Shown piece after piece: positions 1-6,374 of a DNA stretch of 14,633 bases. The notes beneath the pieces are model-generated. The model had not been told where the DNA came from. It did no database searches and saw only the letters and a list, made by a program, of their open reading frames with translations. Numbering within the stretch: position 1 is the first letter of the stretch; every line of letters begins with the position of its first letter. This DNA is from Claveliimonas intestinigallinarum. GTDB lineage: Bacteria > Bacillota > Clostridia > Lachnospirales > Lachnospiraceae. The translations under genes were made by a program, and so were the position numbers. The stretch is from positions 1 through 14,633 of the forward strand of contig DXED01000035.1 in NCBI GenBank assembly GCA_019115145.1, given 5' to 3'.

Positions 1-1123
1 AGTTAAAGAGGGAAGACTGTATAATGGGGACAAAATATCCTTTGCAGACTTTACGGAGGAATGGCTTGAAAAAGAGGCAAAGGTAAACCTAGAGAAGACT
101 ACAATCTATTGCTACCAAAGAAATCTCCGAAATACGATACTGCCTGCATTGGGGAAATATAAGATGACAAAAATAACGCCGGTTCTGTTGGAGAGATATT
201 TTACTGGCCTTTTGCAAGAAGGAGCGAAACAAAACGGGACAGGAGCTTATTCAATGGGAACTGTGAAACGAGATTATACAATCATAAGCAGTATAATGAG
301 AACTGCTGTAAGGTGGAATGTCATTGAAGAAAATCCCTGTAAACGTGCTCAATTGCCACGTGAAAGGGTAAAAGACAACAATGTTAAGCACTTCTCGGTA
401 GAGCAGGCGAAGACCTTTTTGAGCATACTTGATAAGCCCAGCAGTGTATATCAGGAAGGAAAGAAAATCGTCAACTTAGAAAGGACAAAAAGATTACATA
501 TACAATTTGTGATTTTTTTCCGAATTGCTTTGCTGGGTGGGTTACGAAGAGGCGAATTGATTGCATTAACGTGGGATGATATAGATTTTCAACATTCTAA
601 AATACGTATTAACAAGTCGGCAGGTCATATCGACCAGGGACAAATTACAAAGTCAACAAAAACTGTGCAATCTAATCGAGATATTGTTTTGCCTAAATCA
701 GAAATGGAATTGCTTGCAAGATGGAAGACAGAACAAAAAAATCTTATGCTTGCAGTTGGGAGTAAATGGGAAGGGTATAGAGGAAGTGAATTTGAGCACA
801 ATAACTTGTTTATACAAACTAATCAGAACTATGGCAAAGCAATGAATATAGCTACGCCATATAAAAAGTTTGTTGGAGTCATCAATTCATATAATAGAAC
901 TGTGGAGAATGAAGAAGACAAACTTCCGGTTATTCCCTTACACGGACTTAGACATACTTTTGCAACATTGCAAATATCCTTAGGAACAGATGTTAAAACA
1001 ACACAGAGCATGTTAGGACATGCTAGTATACAGACTACTTTAAATACATATGCACATGCATTGGAAGATAAACAGAGAGAGGCATCAAATGCATTAGGAA
1101 CTCTTCTGAATAGACAAGCATAA
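1..1123 (+). CDS. Tyrosine recombinase / phage-type integrase (5' truncated by window edge)
   Basis: Site-specific recombinase of the tyrosine integrase family, which cuts and joins DNA at attachment sites of phages and integrative conjugative elements. The frame is open from base 2, so the gene enters from outside the window; about 373 residues are visible. The first TTG at 149 is not a credible start because the core-binding (SAM-like) domain already begins upstream (bases 35-200, ISFADFTEEWLEKEAK). The catalytic domain shows the first Arg in GGLRRGEL (codon about 545), the HGLRHTF box (His and Arg, about 941-952), LGHASIQTTLNTYAH with the final His and the nucleophilic Tyr (codon 1049-1051). 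All expected catalytic residues are present, so the C-terminal part looks intact. The N-terminal arm-binding domain, if any, lies outside. The gene is AT-rich compared with the genes from 3090 onward, fitting mobile DNA. Confidence 0.93.
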   Translation, partial: VKEGRLYNGDKISFADFTEEWLEKEAKVNLEKTTIYCYQRNLRNTILPALGKYKMTKITPVLLERYFTGLLQEGAKQNGTGAYSMGTVKRDYTIISSIMRTAVRWNVIEENPCKRAQLPRERVKDNNVKHFSVEQAKTFLSILDKPSSVYQEGKKIVNLERTKRLHIQFVIFFRIALLGGLRRGELIALTWDDIDFQHSKIRINKSAGHIDQGQITKSTKTVQSNRDIVLPKSEMELLARWKTEQKNLMLAVGSKWEGYRGSEFEHNNLFIQTNQNYGKAMNIATPYKKFVGVINSYNRTVENEEDKLPVIPLHGLRHTFATLQISLGTDVKTTQSMLGHASIQTTLNTYAHALEDKQREASNALGTLLNRQA

Positions 1124-1125
1124 TT

Positions 1126-1165
1126 AAAAGCAGGGTGGATGAATTTAATCATCTACTCTGCTTTT
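1126..1165. terminator. Bidirectional terminator between integrase and HTH gene
   Basis: A 17-bp stem (1126-1142 with 1149-1165, only G-T wobbles) closes a 6-nt ATTTAA loop. It starts with AAAA and ends with TTTT, so it can stop transcription from both the integrase (+) and the convergent HTH gene (-), whose last codons lie inside the right arm. Confidence 0.85.
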
Positions 1166-1353
1166 ATAAATTCAACTACATCAGTAATTTCACAATCTAA
1201 AATAGAACAAATTTTTTCAATTGTAAGAAGAGTTGCATTTTTGTTGTGTTGCAAGTTATATATTGTCTTTTTGTCAACACCTTGCTTCATCAACCAATAA
1301 ACTGTATGGTTCTGTTGTTTTAATGTTTTCCACAGTGGATTGTATGAAAGCAT
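1153..1353 (-). CDS. Small XRE/Cro-type HTH regulator
   Basis: A 66-residue DNA-binding protein of the Cro/CI-like HTH class. The chosen start is the ATG at 1353 (MLSYNPLWKTLKQQ), because AAAGGAG lies 8-10 nt upstream of it; a longer version starting at 1395 adds 14 residues without a ribosome binding site. The protein is almost entirely one HTH domain: KTLKQQNHTVYWLMKQGVDKKTIYNLQHNKNATLLTIEKICSILDC carries the alternating helices, with the recognition helix around KKTIYNLQ. No ligand or dimerisation domain is visible. It is convergent with the integrase and divergent from the operon at 1468, so its probable job is repression of the shared intergenic promoter region (1354-1467) and perhaps its own gene. 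That role is inferred from layout. Confidence 0.8.
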   Translation of the reverse strand: MLSYNPLWKTLKQQNHTVYWLMKQGVDKKTIYNLQHNKNATLLTIEKICSILDCEITDVVEFIKAE

Positions 1354-1378
1354 TTTGAAACTTCTCCTTTGAGCCTTA

Positions 1379-1384
1379 ATTATA
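1379..1384 (-). promoter_or_regulatory. Candidate -10 box of the HTH gene
   Basis: Reads TATAAT on the minus strand, 25 nt before the HTH start codon and just upstream of its AAAGGAG. No convincing -35 hexamer is seen at 16-18 bp, so this promoter would depend on the -10 box or on the neighbouring operator region. Confidence 0.4.
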
Positions 1385-1400
1385 AATGAGGACAAAGCAA

Positions 1401-1429
1401 TTGCATAACCCGATGATATTCGGTATACT
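1401..1429 (+). promoter_or_regulatory. Promoter of the membrane protein / lipoprotein operon
   Basis: TTGCAT (1401-1406) and TATACT (1424-1429) are separated by 17 bp, a near-consensus sigma-A promoter. A second possible -10 (TATAAT, 1433-1438) lies just downstream. The first -10 hexamer lies inside a 20-bp palindrome (1416-1435). Confidence 0.7.
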
Positions 1430-1435
1430 GAATAT
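1416..1435. promoter_or_regulatory. Palindromic operator candidate over the -10 box
   Basis: A 20-bp palindrome (half-site ATATTCGGTA) with a single mismatched pair in ten. It covers the TATACT box of the operon at 1468, so a protein bound here would block RNA polymerase. A partial copy of the half-site, TCGGTATG, follows at 1438-1445. The divergent HTH protein is the obvious candidate binder; that pairing is inferred. Confidence 0.55.
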
Positions 1436-1467
1436 AATCGGTATGTTTCCCAAAGGAGGAAGGATTT

Positions 1468-2319
1468 ATGGAAGAGAGTAAAAATAATTTAGAAAACATT
1501 GAGAAGAAATTGAAACAAGCAAACTGGAGAAAGTATCCACGGCTCATTCTCGAAATTGTAGGTGTTGTTATATTGCTGATATGCGGTGGACTGTATGTGA
1601 ATGTACAAGAAGATTATGAGAATTTGTCTGAAGTTCATGACACTTTGCAATCTCAGTACAATACGTTACTTAATGATTATAATGACCTAAATTCCAGATA
1701 CAGTGAATACAAAAATAGGATGATACCGTATGAGGAAATAGCCGAAGCAGATGAACAAGCGAAGAAAGCCCAGGATGAAGCAGAAGCTCAGGCTTTACGG
1801 GAACAGGCAGCGGCTCAAAAGGAACAGGAACTATTGGAACGTCAACAACAGGAAGAGTTGGAAAAGTCCAAGATATATGAGGGCACATATAAAGTAGGAA
1901 CAGATATTCCGGCAGGAGAGTATGTTCTGTTTTCTACATTGGGAGGCTATTTTTCTGTATCGTCTGATAGCACAGGAAGTTTTTCAAGCATCATATGTAA
2001 CGATAACTTTAACTATAATACAATCATAACAGTATCAGACGGGCAATATTTGGATATAAAGCGCTCATATGCGGTTCCTATAGGACAACAGGGATATACG
2101 CTTGAAACAACAGGAGAGGGAATGTTTAAAGTAGGTCTGCATATCCCTGCGGGAGAATATAAAATTGTTGCTGATGGAGACGGATATGTAGAGGTATCTT
2201 CCAACAGTACGCACGATTTAAATAGTATTGTTACCAATGACAATTTTACAGGCGAGAAATATATAACAGTATCTGACGGACAATACCTAAAATTGAGCGG
2301 AGCACATATTCAGCAGTAG
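1468..2319 (+). CDS. Membrane-anchored coiled-coil protein with two tandem unrecognised domains
   Basis: A 283-residue protein of unknown function. AAAGGAGGA at 1452-1460 supports the start. Residues 1-23 are charged and cytoplasmic, 24-45 form one transmembrane helix (ILEIVGVVILLICGGLYVNV), and 48-135 are a coiled coil rich in Glu, Gln and Ala. Two copies of the same domain follow at about 139-200 and 218-277. Both share [YF]KVGxxIPAGEY, then GY.xVSS.ST, then NDNF and ITVSDGQYL. The topology is therefore signal anchor, stalk, and paired beta-rich domains probably outside the cell. The stop codon is followed directly by the next gene's ribosome binding site, so the two are cotranscribed. The repeat resembles domains I associate with uncharacterised surface proteins of Firmicutes, but I cannot name the family. 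Its place beside an integrase marks it as accessory cargo. Confidence 0.8.
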   Translation: MEESKNNLENIEKKLKQANWRKYPRLILEIVGVVILLICGGLYVNVQEDYENLSEVHDTLQSQYNTLLNDYNDLNSRYSEYKNRMIPYEEIAEADEQAKKAQDEAEAQALREQAAAQKEQELLERQQQEELEKSKIYEGTYKVGTDIPAGEYVLFSTLGGYFSVSSDSTGSFSSIICNDNFNYNTIITVSDGQYLDIKRSYAVPIGQQGYTLETTGEGMFKVGLHIPAGEYKIVADGDGYVEVSSNSTHDLNSIVTNDNFTGEKYITVSDGQYLKLSGAHIQQ

Positions 2320-2325
2320 GAGGGG
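2318..2325 (+). promoter_or_regulatory. RBS of lipoprotein gene overlapping upstream stop codon
   Basis: AGGAGGGG begins inside the TAG stop of the preceding gene. It is 7 nt from the ATG at 2331 but only 4 nt from the ATG at 2328, so initiation at the second ATG is more likely and the two genes are probably translationally linked. Confidence 0.65.
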
Positions 2326-2327
2326 AA

Positions 2328-2702
2328 ATGATGAAGAAGAAAATAAAAGCATGTATCCTATGTATTTGTTTGATGATGGCATTGGCAGGATGTTCTTCAC
2401 TGCCGGAAGATACCAGTCAAGAAATGTATGACATTGGTGTGGAGGCACTGGAAATTCTTGATGATTATATTGACGGGAAAATGGCAATGAGCACATGTGA
2501 GACTAAACTTGCTGACCTGGAGGAGGAAGGAGAGAGGCTCATGGAACAAAATGGAGACCAATATTCCAATGATGACAATATTTTGTTCTATATAAGTGAT
2601 GCGAGATTTAATAGTTCGGACTTGTTCAGCGTGGATGGGGAAACATATGCACATGAAGAGGACAGGGATAAATTGAAAAAGTTCCTGGGAAAACCTTGGT
2701 AA
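2328..2702 (+). CDS. Small lipoprotein of unknown function
   Basis: A 124-residue predicted lipoprotein (123 if the ATG at 2331 is used, which fits the ribosome binding site better). The N-terminus is a textbook lipoprotein signal: KKK basic stretch, hydrophobic core ILCICLMMALAG, lipobox LAGC with the lipidated Cys at residue 22, then a Ser-rich linker. The mature part is acidic (many Glu and Asp) and probably helical, with no recognised domain. It should be tethered to the outer face of the membrane, next to the partner protein encoded immediately upstream. The pair is followed by a terminator and makes a two-gene unit. The function is unknown; surface exclusion, adhesion or immunity-type roles are possible but nothing in the sequence decides between them. 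Confidence 0.75.
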   Translation: MMKKKIKACILCICLMMALAGCSSLPEDTSQEMYDIGVEALEILDDYIDGKMAMSTCETKLADLEEEGERLMEQNGDQYSNDDNILFYISDARFNSSDLFSVDGETYAHEEDRDKLKKFLGKPW

Positions 2703-2726
2703 TATCCAAATAATCTCCAAAGCTAA

Positions 2727-2757
2727 AAAGGCACTCTCACTTTTGAGAGTGCTTTTC
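2727..2757 (+). terminator. Rho-independent terminator after the lipoprotein gene
   Basis: A 9-bp perfect stem GCACTCTCA / TGAGAGTGC (2731-2739 with 2744-2752) with a CTTT loop, preceded by AAAA and followed by TTTTCTT. It closes the accessory operon. Confidence 0.88.
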
Positions 2758-2760
2758 TTG

Positions 2761-3089
2761 TCCTACAAGGGCATAAAAGCCTTGAAAATACAGGCTTCTC
2801 CCCTAAAACGGGAGGATGCCGGGTGACCAATCTCTCAGTCCCCGGCATGTATTATGAAAAAGTTTATTCCAATAGTATTTCTACTACGAAGCGTCTTGAT
2901 TTATTTGATAGTTTTAGTATAAGACAGAGCTGTGAAGAAATGGTGTTCAAGAAATGAAACTTTTTTAAATGATAAATGAACAAATTATGAACGAAGGAAA
3001 TTTTACGTAGATTTTACAGGATCTTGATTTTGAGAAAAGGAAAGAACGATATACTGTAGGTAAAATATAATCCGGAAAGGGGATACTCT
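2761..3089. other. Gene-free stretch holding the probable right edge of the mobile element
   Basis: No ORF of substance is present. Two inverted repeats are seen: AAGCCT / AGGCTT (2777-2782 with 2792-2797) and ATGCCGGG / CCCGGCAT (2816-2823 with 2841-2848, extended inward by GAC/GTC). Neither has a clear T-run. From about 2850 the DNA is AT-rich and leads into phoH; TTGATT-16-TATAAG at 2896-2923 is a possible promoter. Base composition and gene content change across this stretch, so the junction between element and chromosome should be here, but the matching att repeat is outside the window. Confidence 0.5.
2896..2923 (+). promoter_or_regulatory. Possible promoter upstream of the PIN-PhoH gene
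   Basis: TTGATT and TATAAG are spaced by 16 bp, about 165 nt before the phoH start. A TATACT (3050-3055) and a TATAAT (3066-3071) lie nearer the gene but have no good -35 at 16-18 bp, so the true start site is uncertain. Confidence 0.3.
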
Positions 3090-4463
3090 ATGGTAAAGAT
3101 CTATGTGCTTGATACGAATGTCCTGATCCAGGCACCCTACGCGGCCGAGTGCTTTGAGGACAACCAGGTGGTGCTTCCCATGGCTGTGCTGGAGGAGCTT
3201 GACCATCTGAAAAAAGCGGAAGGGGAGAGGGGCGCAAGCGCCAGGCGGGCTATCCGGTTCCTGGAGCAGCTCCGCCACAGGGGAGATCTGCTCACCGGCG
3301 TACCGCTTCCCGGCGGAGGAAGCTGCCGGGTGGAGAGAAACTATGTGGATGTGAAGCTGCCGCCGGAGCTGTCCGAGGAGGTCATGGACAACCGGATCCT
3401 GAAGGTGTGCCTGGGCCTTAAGAACACCCACGAGGAGCAGGTGACTCTCGTGACCAAGGACATCCTACTTCGCATCAAGGCGCAGATCCTGGGGATATCT
3501 GCCGAGGACTTTACGACAGAGCAGGTGTTTGACAACGAAAACCAGTACAAGGGCAGGACCGAGGTGTACGTGCCTGAGGAGATTTTCAAGGATTTTAAGA
3601 AAAAAGGCATCCCGGCCCAGTGCGTGTACGTGACGGACAGTGAGGGCAACCGGTTTGTTCCGGAGCTCACAGAAAATCAGTTTGTCATACTGCGGGCGGA
3701 TCAGTCCGTGAAGAAGACCCACCTGGGAAGGGTGGAAAAAGGAGTCATCCGGAAGCTGGAGTACAAAAAGAGCGCGCCCTACGGTATCCGACCGAGAAAC
3801 GCAGGGCAGTATTTTCTCCAGGAGGCTCTCATGCAGCCGGCGAAGACGGCGCCCCTTGTCATTGTCAAGGGCATGGCAGGCACAAGCAAGACCTTTTACT
3901 CACTGGCAGTGGGGCTTGAGAAGGTGCTGAACAATCCCACAGGCGAGTACAGGCGGATACTGGTGTGCAGGCCTAACGCCCAGTTCGACTCGGACATCGG
4001 CTTTCTGCCGGGGGACGAGCAGGAGAAGATTTCTCCGCTGATGAGGCCCATTATCGACAACCTGGAGCAGCTGATCGACTCCAACGAGGAGGAGCGGTAC
4101 GCGGATGAGGACGAGCTGAGGGGAAAGATTGAGGAAATCTTTGCCAGAGGACTGATCCAGACAGAGGCCATGAATTATATTCGGGGCCGGTCCATCATCA
4201 AGACCTACCTTATTATAGATGAGGCCCAGAACATGACGCCCAACCAGATCAAGGGCATCATCACCAGGGCGGGAAAGGACACAAAGATTATCCTTCTGGG
4301 GGACCCGGATCAGATAGACCGGCCTTTTCTGGACGAGAGGACCAACGGCCTCAGCTACGCCTCAGAGCATATGAAGGGCAGCCCCCTATGCTGGCAGGTG
4401 ACCATGACAGCGGAGGAGTGCGAGAGATCCGCGCTGGCCATGGACGCCATCCGGAGGCTGTAA
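3090..4463 (+). CDS. PIN-PhoH protein (PhoH2/YlaK-type RNase-ATPase)
   Basis: A 457-residue cytoplasmic protein joining an N-terminal PIN ribonuclease domain to a C-terminal PhoH ATPase. Family members of this layout are described as RNA-unwinding and cleaving enzymes. PIN acidic residues are visible: Asp8 in LDTNVLI, Glu35/36 in VLEELDHLKK, Asp100 in VMDNRIL and Asp124 in TKDILLR. The PhoH part starts near residue 225, with the P-loop at 261-268 (GMAGTSKT), RPN at 294-296 and Walker B YLIIDEAQN at 373-381. These are followed by LLGDPDQID at 402-410. The Walker A reads Ser where the second Gly is normal. Length matches the family. AAAGGGG at 3076-3082 supports the start. It stands at the head of the GC-rich chromosomal part and probably shares transcription with the HD gene 28 nt downstream. 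Confidence 0.9.
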   Translation: MVKIYVLDTNVLIQAPYAAECFEDNQVVLPMAVLEELDHLKKAEGERGASARRAIRFLEQLRHRGDLLTGVPLPGGGSCRVERNYVDVKLPPELSEEVMDNRILKVCLGLKNTHEEQVTLVTKDILLRIKAQILGISAEDFTTEQVFDNENQYKGRTEVYVPEEIFKDFKKKGIPAQCVYVTDSEGNRFVPELTENQFVILRADQSVKKTHLGRVEKGVIRKLEYKKSAPYGIRPRNAGQYFLQEALMQPAKTAPLVIVKGMAGTSKTFYSLAVGLEKVLNNPTGEYRRILVCRPNAQFDSDIGFLPGDEQEKISPLMRPIIDNLEQLIDSNEEERYADEDELRGKIEEIFARGLIQTEAMNYIRGRSIIKTYLIIDEAQNMTPNQIKGIITRAGKDTKIILLGDPDQIDRPFLDERTNGLSYASEHMKGSPLCWQVTMTAEECERSALAMDAIRRL

Positions 4464-4517
4464 CCCATATGAGTTATATAGTCTGAGACAGATGGCTGTA
4501 AGATACATAGAGATATT

Positions 4518-4524
4518 GGAGGAG
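4518..4524 (+). promoter_or_regulatory. RBS that favours a TTG start for the HD gene
   Basis: GGAGGAG lies 6 nt upstream of an in-frame TTG at 4531, while the ATG at 4492 has no Shine-Dalgarno sequence in front of it. This argues for initiation at 4531. Confidence 0.55.
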
Positions 4525-4530
4525 AAGAGT

Positions 4531-5193
4531 TTGTCAGTCACATTTAAACAGATCAGGAGTGATGAGGAGATAGGTCTCCTGATCGAGCAGGGAAACGAGA
4601 TACTCAATGAGCTGGGATACACGGAGCATTCCAGGAAGCACGCCGCCAAGGTGGCGGACACGGCGGGGAAAATCTTAAAGGAGCTGGGCTACGGGAAGCA
4701 CAAGATCGAGCTGGGCCGTATTGCGGGGTACATGCACGATATCGGCAACAGCGTGAACCGGCATGACCATCCCCACAGTGGGGCAGTGCTGGCCTACCAG
4801 ATCCTGAAGGAGAGGGGAGCAGAGCTGTCGGACGCTATGACTGTGATGACGGCCATCGGCCATCACGATGAGGACACAGGGGCGGCTGTGGACGAGGTGT
4901 CGGCGGCCCTGATCCTGGCGGACAAGACGGATGTGCGGAGGAACCGGGTGCAGAACCCGGTTCCCGCGAATTTTGACATTCACGACAGGGTCAACTATGC
5001 GGCATTGTCGTCCACTCTCACTATAGATAAAGACAAGAGAGTGATCCGCATGGAGATTGAGCTGGACGACACTATGTGCACGGTGATGGATTACTTTGAG
5101 ATCTTCCTGCAGCGGATGATCATGTGCAGGCGGGCGGCGGAGCGGCTGGGATGCAAGTTCAAGCTGGTGGCAAACGGGAGCAAGCTGTGCTGA
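4531..5193 (+). CDS. HD-domain phosphohydrolase
   Basis: Metal-dependent phosphohydrolase of the HD superfamily; the substrate cannot be told from sequence. From TTG 4531 it has 220 residues; an ATG at 4492 would give 233 residues, and the numbering below uses that longer form. Metal ligands are clear: His46 or His50 in YTEHSRKHAAKVA, the His82-Asp83 doublet in GYMHDIGNS, His95 in HPHSG, His124/125 in AIGHHDEDTG and Asp144 in LADKTDVRRNRV. The HD domain covers about 40-150, and a shorter C-terminal region with beta-type sequence (LTIDKDKRVIRMEIELDD) follows. No signalling domain such as GGDEF or PAS is fused. The start is chosen because GGAGGAG sits 6 nt upstream of TTG. It follows phoH by a short gap, and the rpiR gene starts about 130 nt later. 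HD proteins next to phoH-type genes often act in nucleotide or RNA metabolism, which is only a suggestion here. Confidence 0.8.
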   Translation: MSVTFKQIRSDEEIGLLIEQGNEILNELGYTEHSRKHAAKVADTAGKILKELGYGKHKIELGRIAGYMHDIGNSVNRHDHPHSGAVLAYQILKERGAELSDAMTVMTAIGHHDEDTGAAVDEVSAALILADKTDVRRNRVQNPVPANFDIHDRVNYAALSSTLTIDKDKRVIRMEIELDDTMCTVMDYFEIFLQRMIMCRRAAERLGCKFKLVANGSKLC

Positions 5194-5290
5194 TTGTATT
5201 TTTTTCGGTACAATCCCCAAAGTGAAAAAATGATAACAAAAAGCGGTCGGAGGGACGGCATCCGGCAAAAGTTCAAAATGAACAAAAATC

Positions 5291-5303
5291 GTAGAGTTTC
5301 TAC
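5291..5303. promoter_or_regulatory. GTAGA-N3-TCTAC inverted repeat in the rpiR leader
   Basis: GTAGA GTT TCTAC is a perfect 5-bp inverted repeat, 20 nt before the rpiR start. The same motif with a different spacer (AAA) is found at 6198-6210, at the other end of the gene. It is a candidate autoregulatory operator; no promoter was confidently located beside it. Confidence 0.4.
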
Positions 5304-5322
5304 AGAGAGGATAACAGGAAAT

Positions 5323-6201
5323 ATGGTAAAACAGAAGATACAGAACATCTATGCGGCTCTGCGGCCGTCAGAGCGCAAGGTGGCCGACTACATTTTTTCC
5401 TACCAGGGAAAGGCGGGAGAGCTCCTTATCGAGGAGCTGGCGCGTGAGGCAGAGGTAAGCCAGCCCACAGTGGTGCGCTTTGTGAAGGCTGTAGGATACA
5501 AGAGCTTTAAGGATTTCAAGTACGCCATGCTCCAGGACGAGATGCGGGAGCGGGCAGAGGAGAAGGAGGAGGAGATCGGCCTCTACGGATTCCGGCTTTC
5601 CGGCAAGGACAGGCTGGAGGAGATACCCGGGAAGATCATCACTACCTCCATCCAGATGCTGGAGGAGACCTTAAAGAGCATACGGAAAAAGGAATTTGAG
5701 AGGGCGGTGGACGCCATCCTGGGGGCGGACAATATCGTGATCTACGGGGTGGAGAACTCCCTTTGCACGGTCAACGACCTGCTCACCAAGCTCACCTACC
5801 TGGGACTGAACTGCAGGACCTACACAGACTCCTACCTGCAGAACGTGAGCGCGGGCAATCTGACGAAGAAGGACCTGGCCATTGGAGTCTCCTACTCCGG
5901 GTATTCCAGGAACACGGTGGAGATGATGCAGACGGCAAAGAGGGCGGGGGCCAGGACGCTGGTGCTGACCAATTTTGAGAACGCCCTCATTGCAAAGTAC
6001 GCGGACATCCTGCTTTGCGCCAGCCACAGGCAGTTCTTCTATGGAGATACGATTTTTTCCCGCATTTCCCAGCTGGCGCTGGTGGACATGCTCTATGCGG
6101 GGGTGCTGAACCGGAACTATCCGGTCCTTTCAAAAAAGCTGAAAAAGACAAACGAGATCGTGGCCCGGAGGGCCTACAGCCAGGATGAAGAGGTTTTGTA
6201 G
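5323..6201 (+). CDS. RpiR/MurR-family transcriptional regulator (HTH plus SIS domain)
   Basis: A 292-residue regulator from the ATG at 5323 (MVKQKIQNIYAALRPSERKVADYIF). That start matches where family members begin and has AGGA and GAGAGGA sequences upstream, though the spacing is imperfect. The frame is open back to 5194 but the extra residues have no homology to the family. The N-terminal HTH_6 domain (1-77) has its helix-turn-helix at about 37-60, ELAREAEVSQPTVVRFVKAVGYKSFKDF. The SIS sugar-isomerase-type ligand domain spans 125-255, with the phosphate-binding GVSYSGYSRNTVE at 188-200. RpiR proteins normally sense phosphorylated sugars. Its position directly upstream of the 2-aminoethylphosphonate operon, on the same strand, suggests it regulates that operon and may sense a phosphonate; this is inference. 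The stop codon lies inside a terminator hairpin. Confidence 0.88.
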   Translation: MVKQKIQNIYAALRPSERKVADYIFSYQGKAGELLIEELAREAEVSQPTVVRFVKAVGYKSFKDFKYAMLQDEMRERAEEKEEEIGLYGFRLSGKDRLEEIPGKIITTSIQMLEETLKSIRKKEFERAVDAILGADNIVIYGVENSLCTVNDLLTKLTYLGLNCRTYTDSYLQNVSAGNLTKKDLAIGVSYSGYSRNTVEMMQTAKRAGARTLVLTNFENALIAKYADILLCASHRQFFYGDTIFSRISQLALVDMLYAGVLNRNYPVLSKKLKKTNEIVARRAYSQDEEVL

Positions 6202-6230
6202 AAAATCTACAAACCTCTTTTTCTGTTTTA
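6190..6230 (+). terminator. Terminator of rpiR overlapping its stop codon
   Basis: GAGGTTTTGTAGA (6190-6202) pairs with TCTACAAACCTC (6206-6217) with one bulged T, followed by TTTTTCTGTTTT. The TAG stop (6199-6201) lies in the left arm. The upper stem is itself the GTAGA-N3-TCTAC motif, so the site may be both terminator and operator. Confidence 0.75.
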
Positions 6231-6263
6231 CATTCCCTTTACAAAGAGTTCACCCCGATTTGA

Positions 6264-6293
6264 TTGAAGATAGAAAAATGAAGCTCCTATAAT
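6264..6293 (+). promoter_or_regulatory. Promoter of the 2-AEP operon
   Basis: TTGAAG (6264-6269) and a perfect TATAAT (6288-6293) are spaced by 18 bp. Transcription would begin near 6300, leaving a leader of about 75 nt. The leader holds a 6-bp hairpin CGGCAC / GTGCCG (6326-6331 with 6343-6348) ahead of the AAAGGAG at 6358-6364. Confidence 0.65.
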
Positions 6294-6374
6294 ATGGGCG
6301 TGACAGGAACGAAACAAGAGGACACCGGCACGGGAAGAACGGGTGCCGCGGGAGAAGAAAGGAGTTTCAATATT

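Noticed and set aside
149..151. TTG as start of the integrase
   Set aside because: The same frame is open from base 2 and upstream codons encode the expected core-binding domain, so the gene begins outside the window.
2777..2797. AAGCCT-N9-AGGCTT as the attachment site of the element
   Set aside because: An att site needs a matching repeat at the other end of the element, which is outside the window.
2816..2848. Hairpin ATGCCGGG/CCCGGCAT as a terminator or riboswitch
   Set aside because: No T-run follows on either strand and no riboswitch consensus was recognised, so it is noted only as an inverted repeat.
5194..5322. N-terminal extension of the RpiR regulator from TTG 5194
   Set aside because: The extension is not family-like, and the leader contains the inverted repeat at 5291-5303.
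6326..6348. Leader hairpin of the phn operon as an attenuator or riboswitch
   Set aside because: A single 6-bp hairpin without T-run or alternative pairing is too little to support a regulatory RNA.
6294..6374. ATG 6294 as start of the ABC ATPase
   Set aside because: It overlaps the TATAAT box, would lie before the transcription start, and adds residues unlike the family; ATG 6375 has AAAGGAG.
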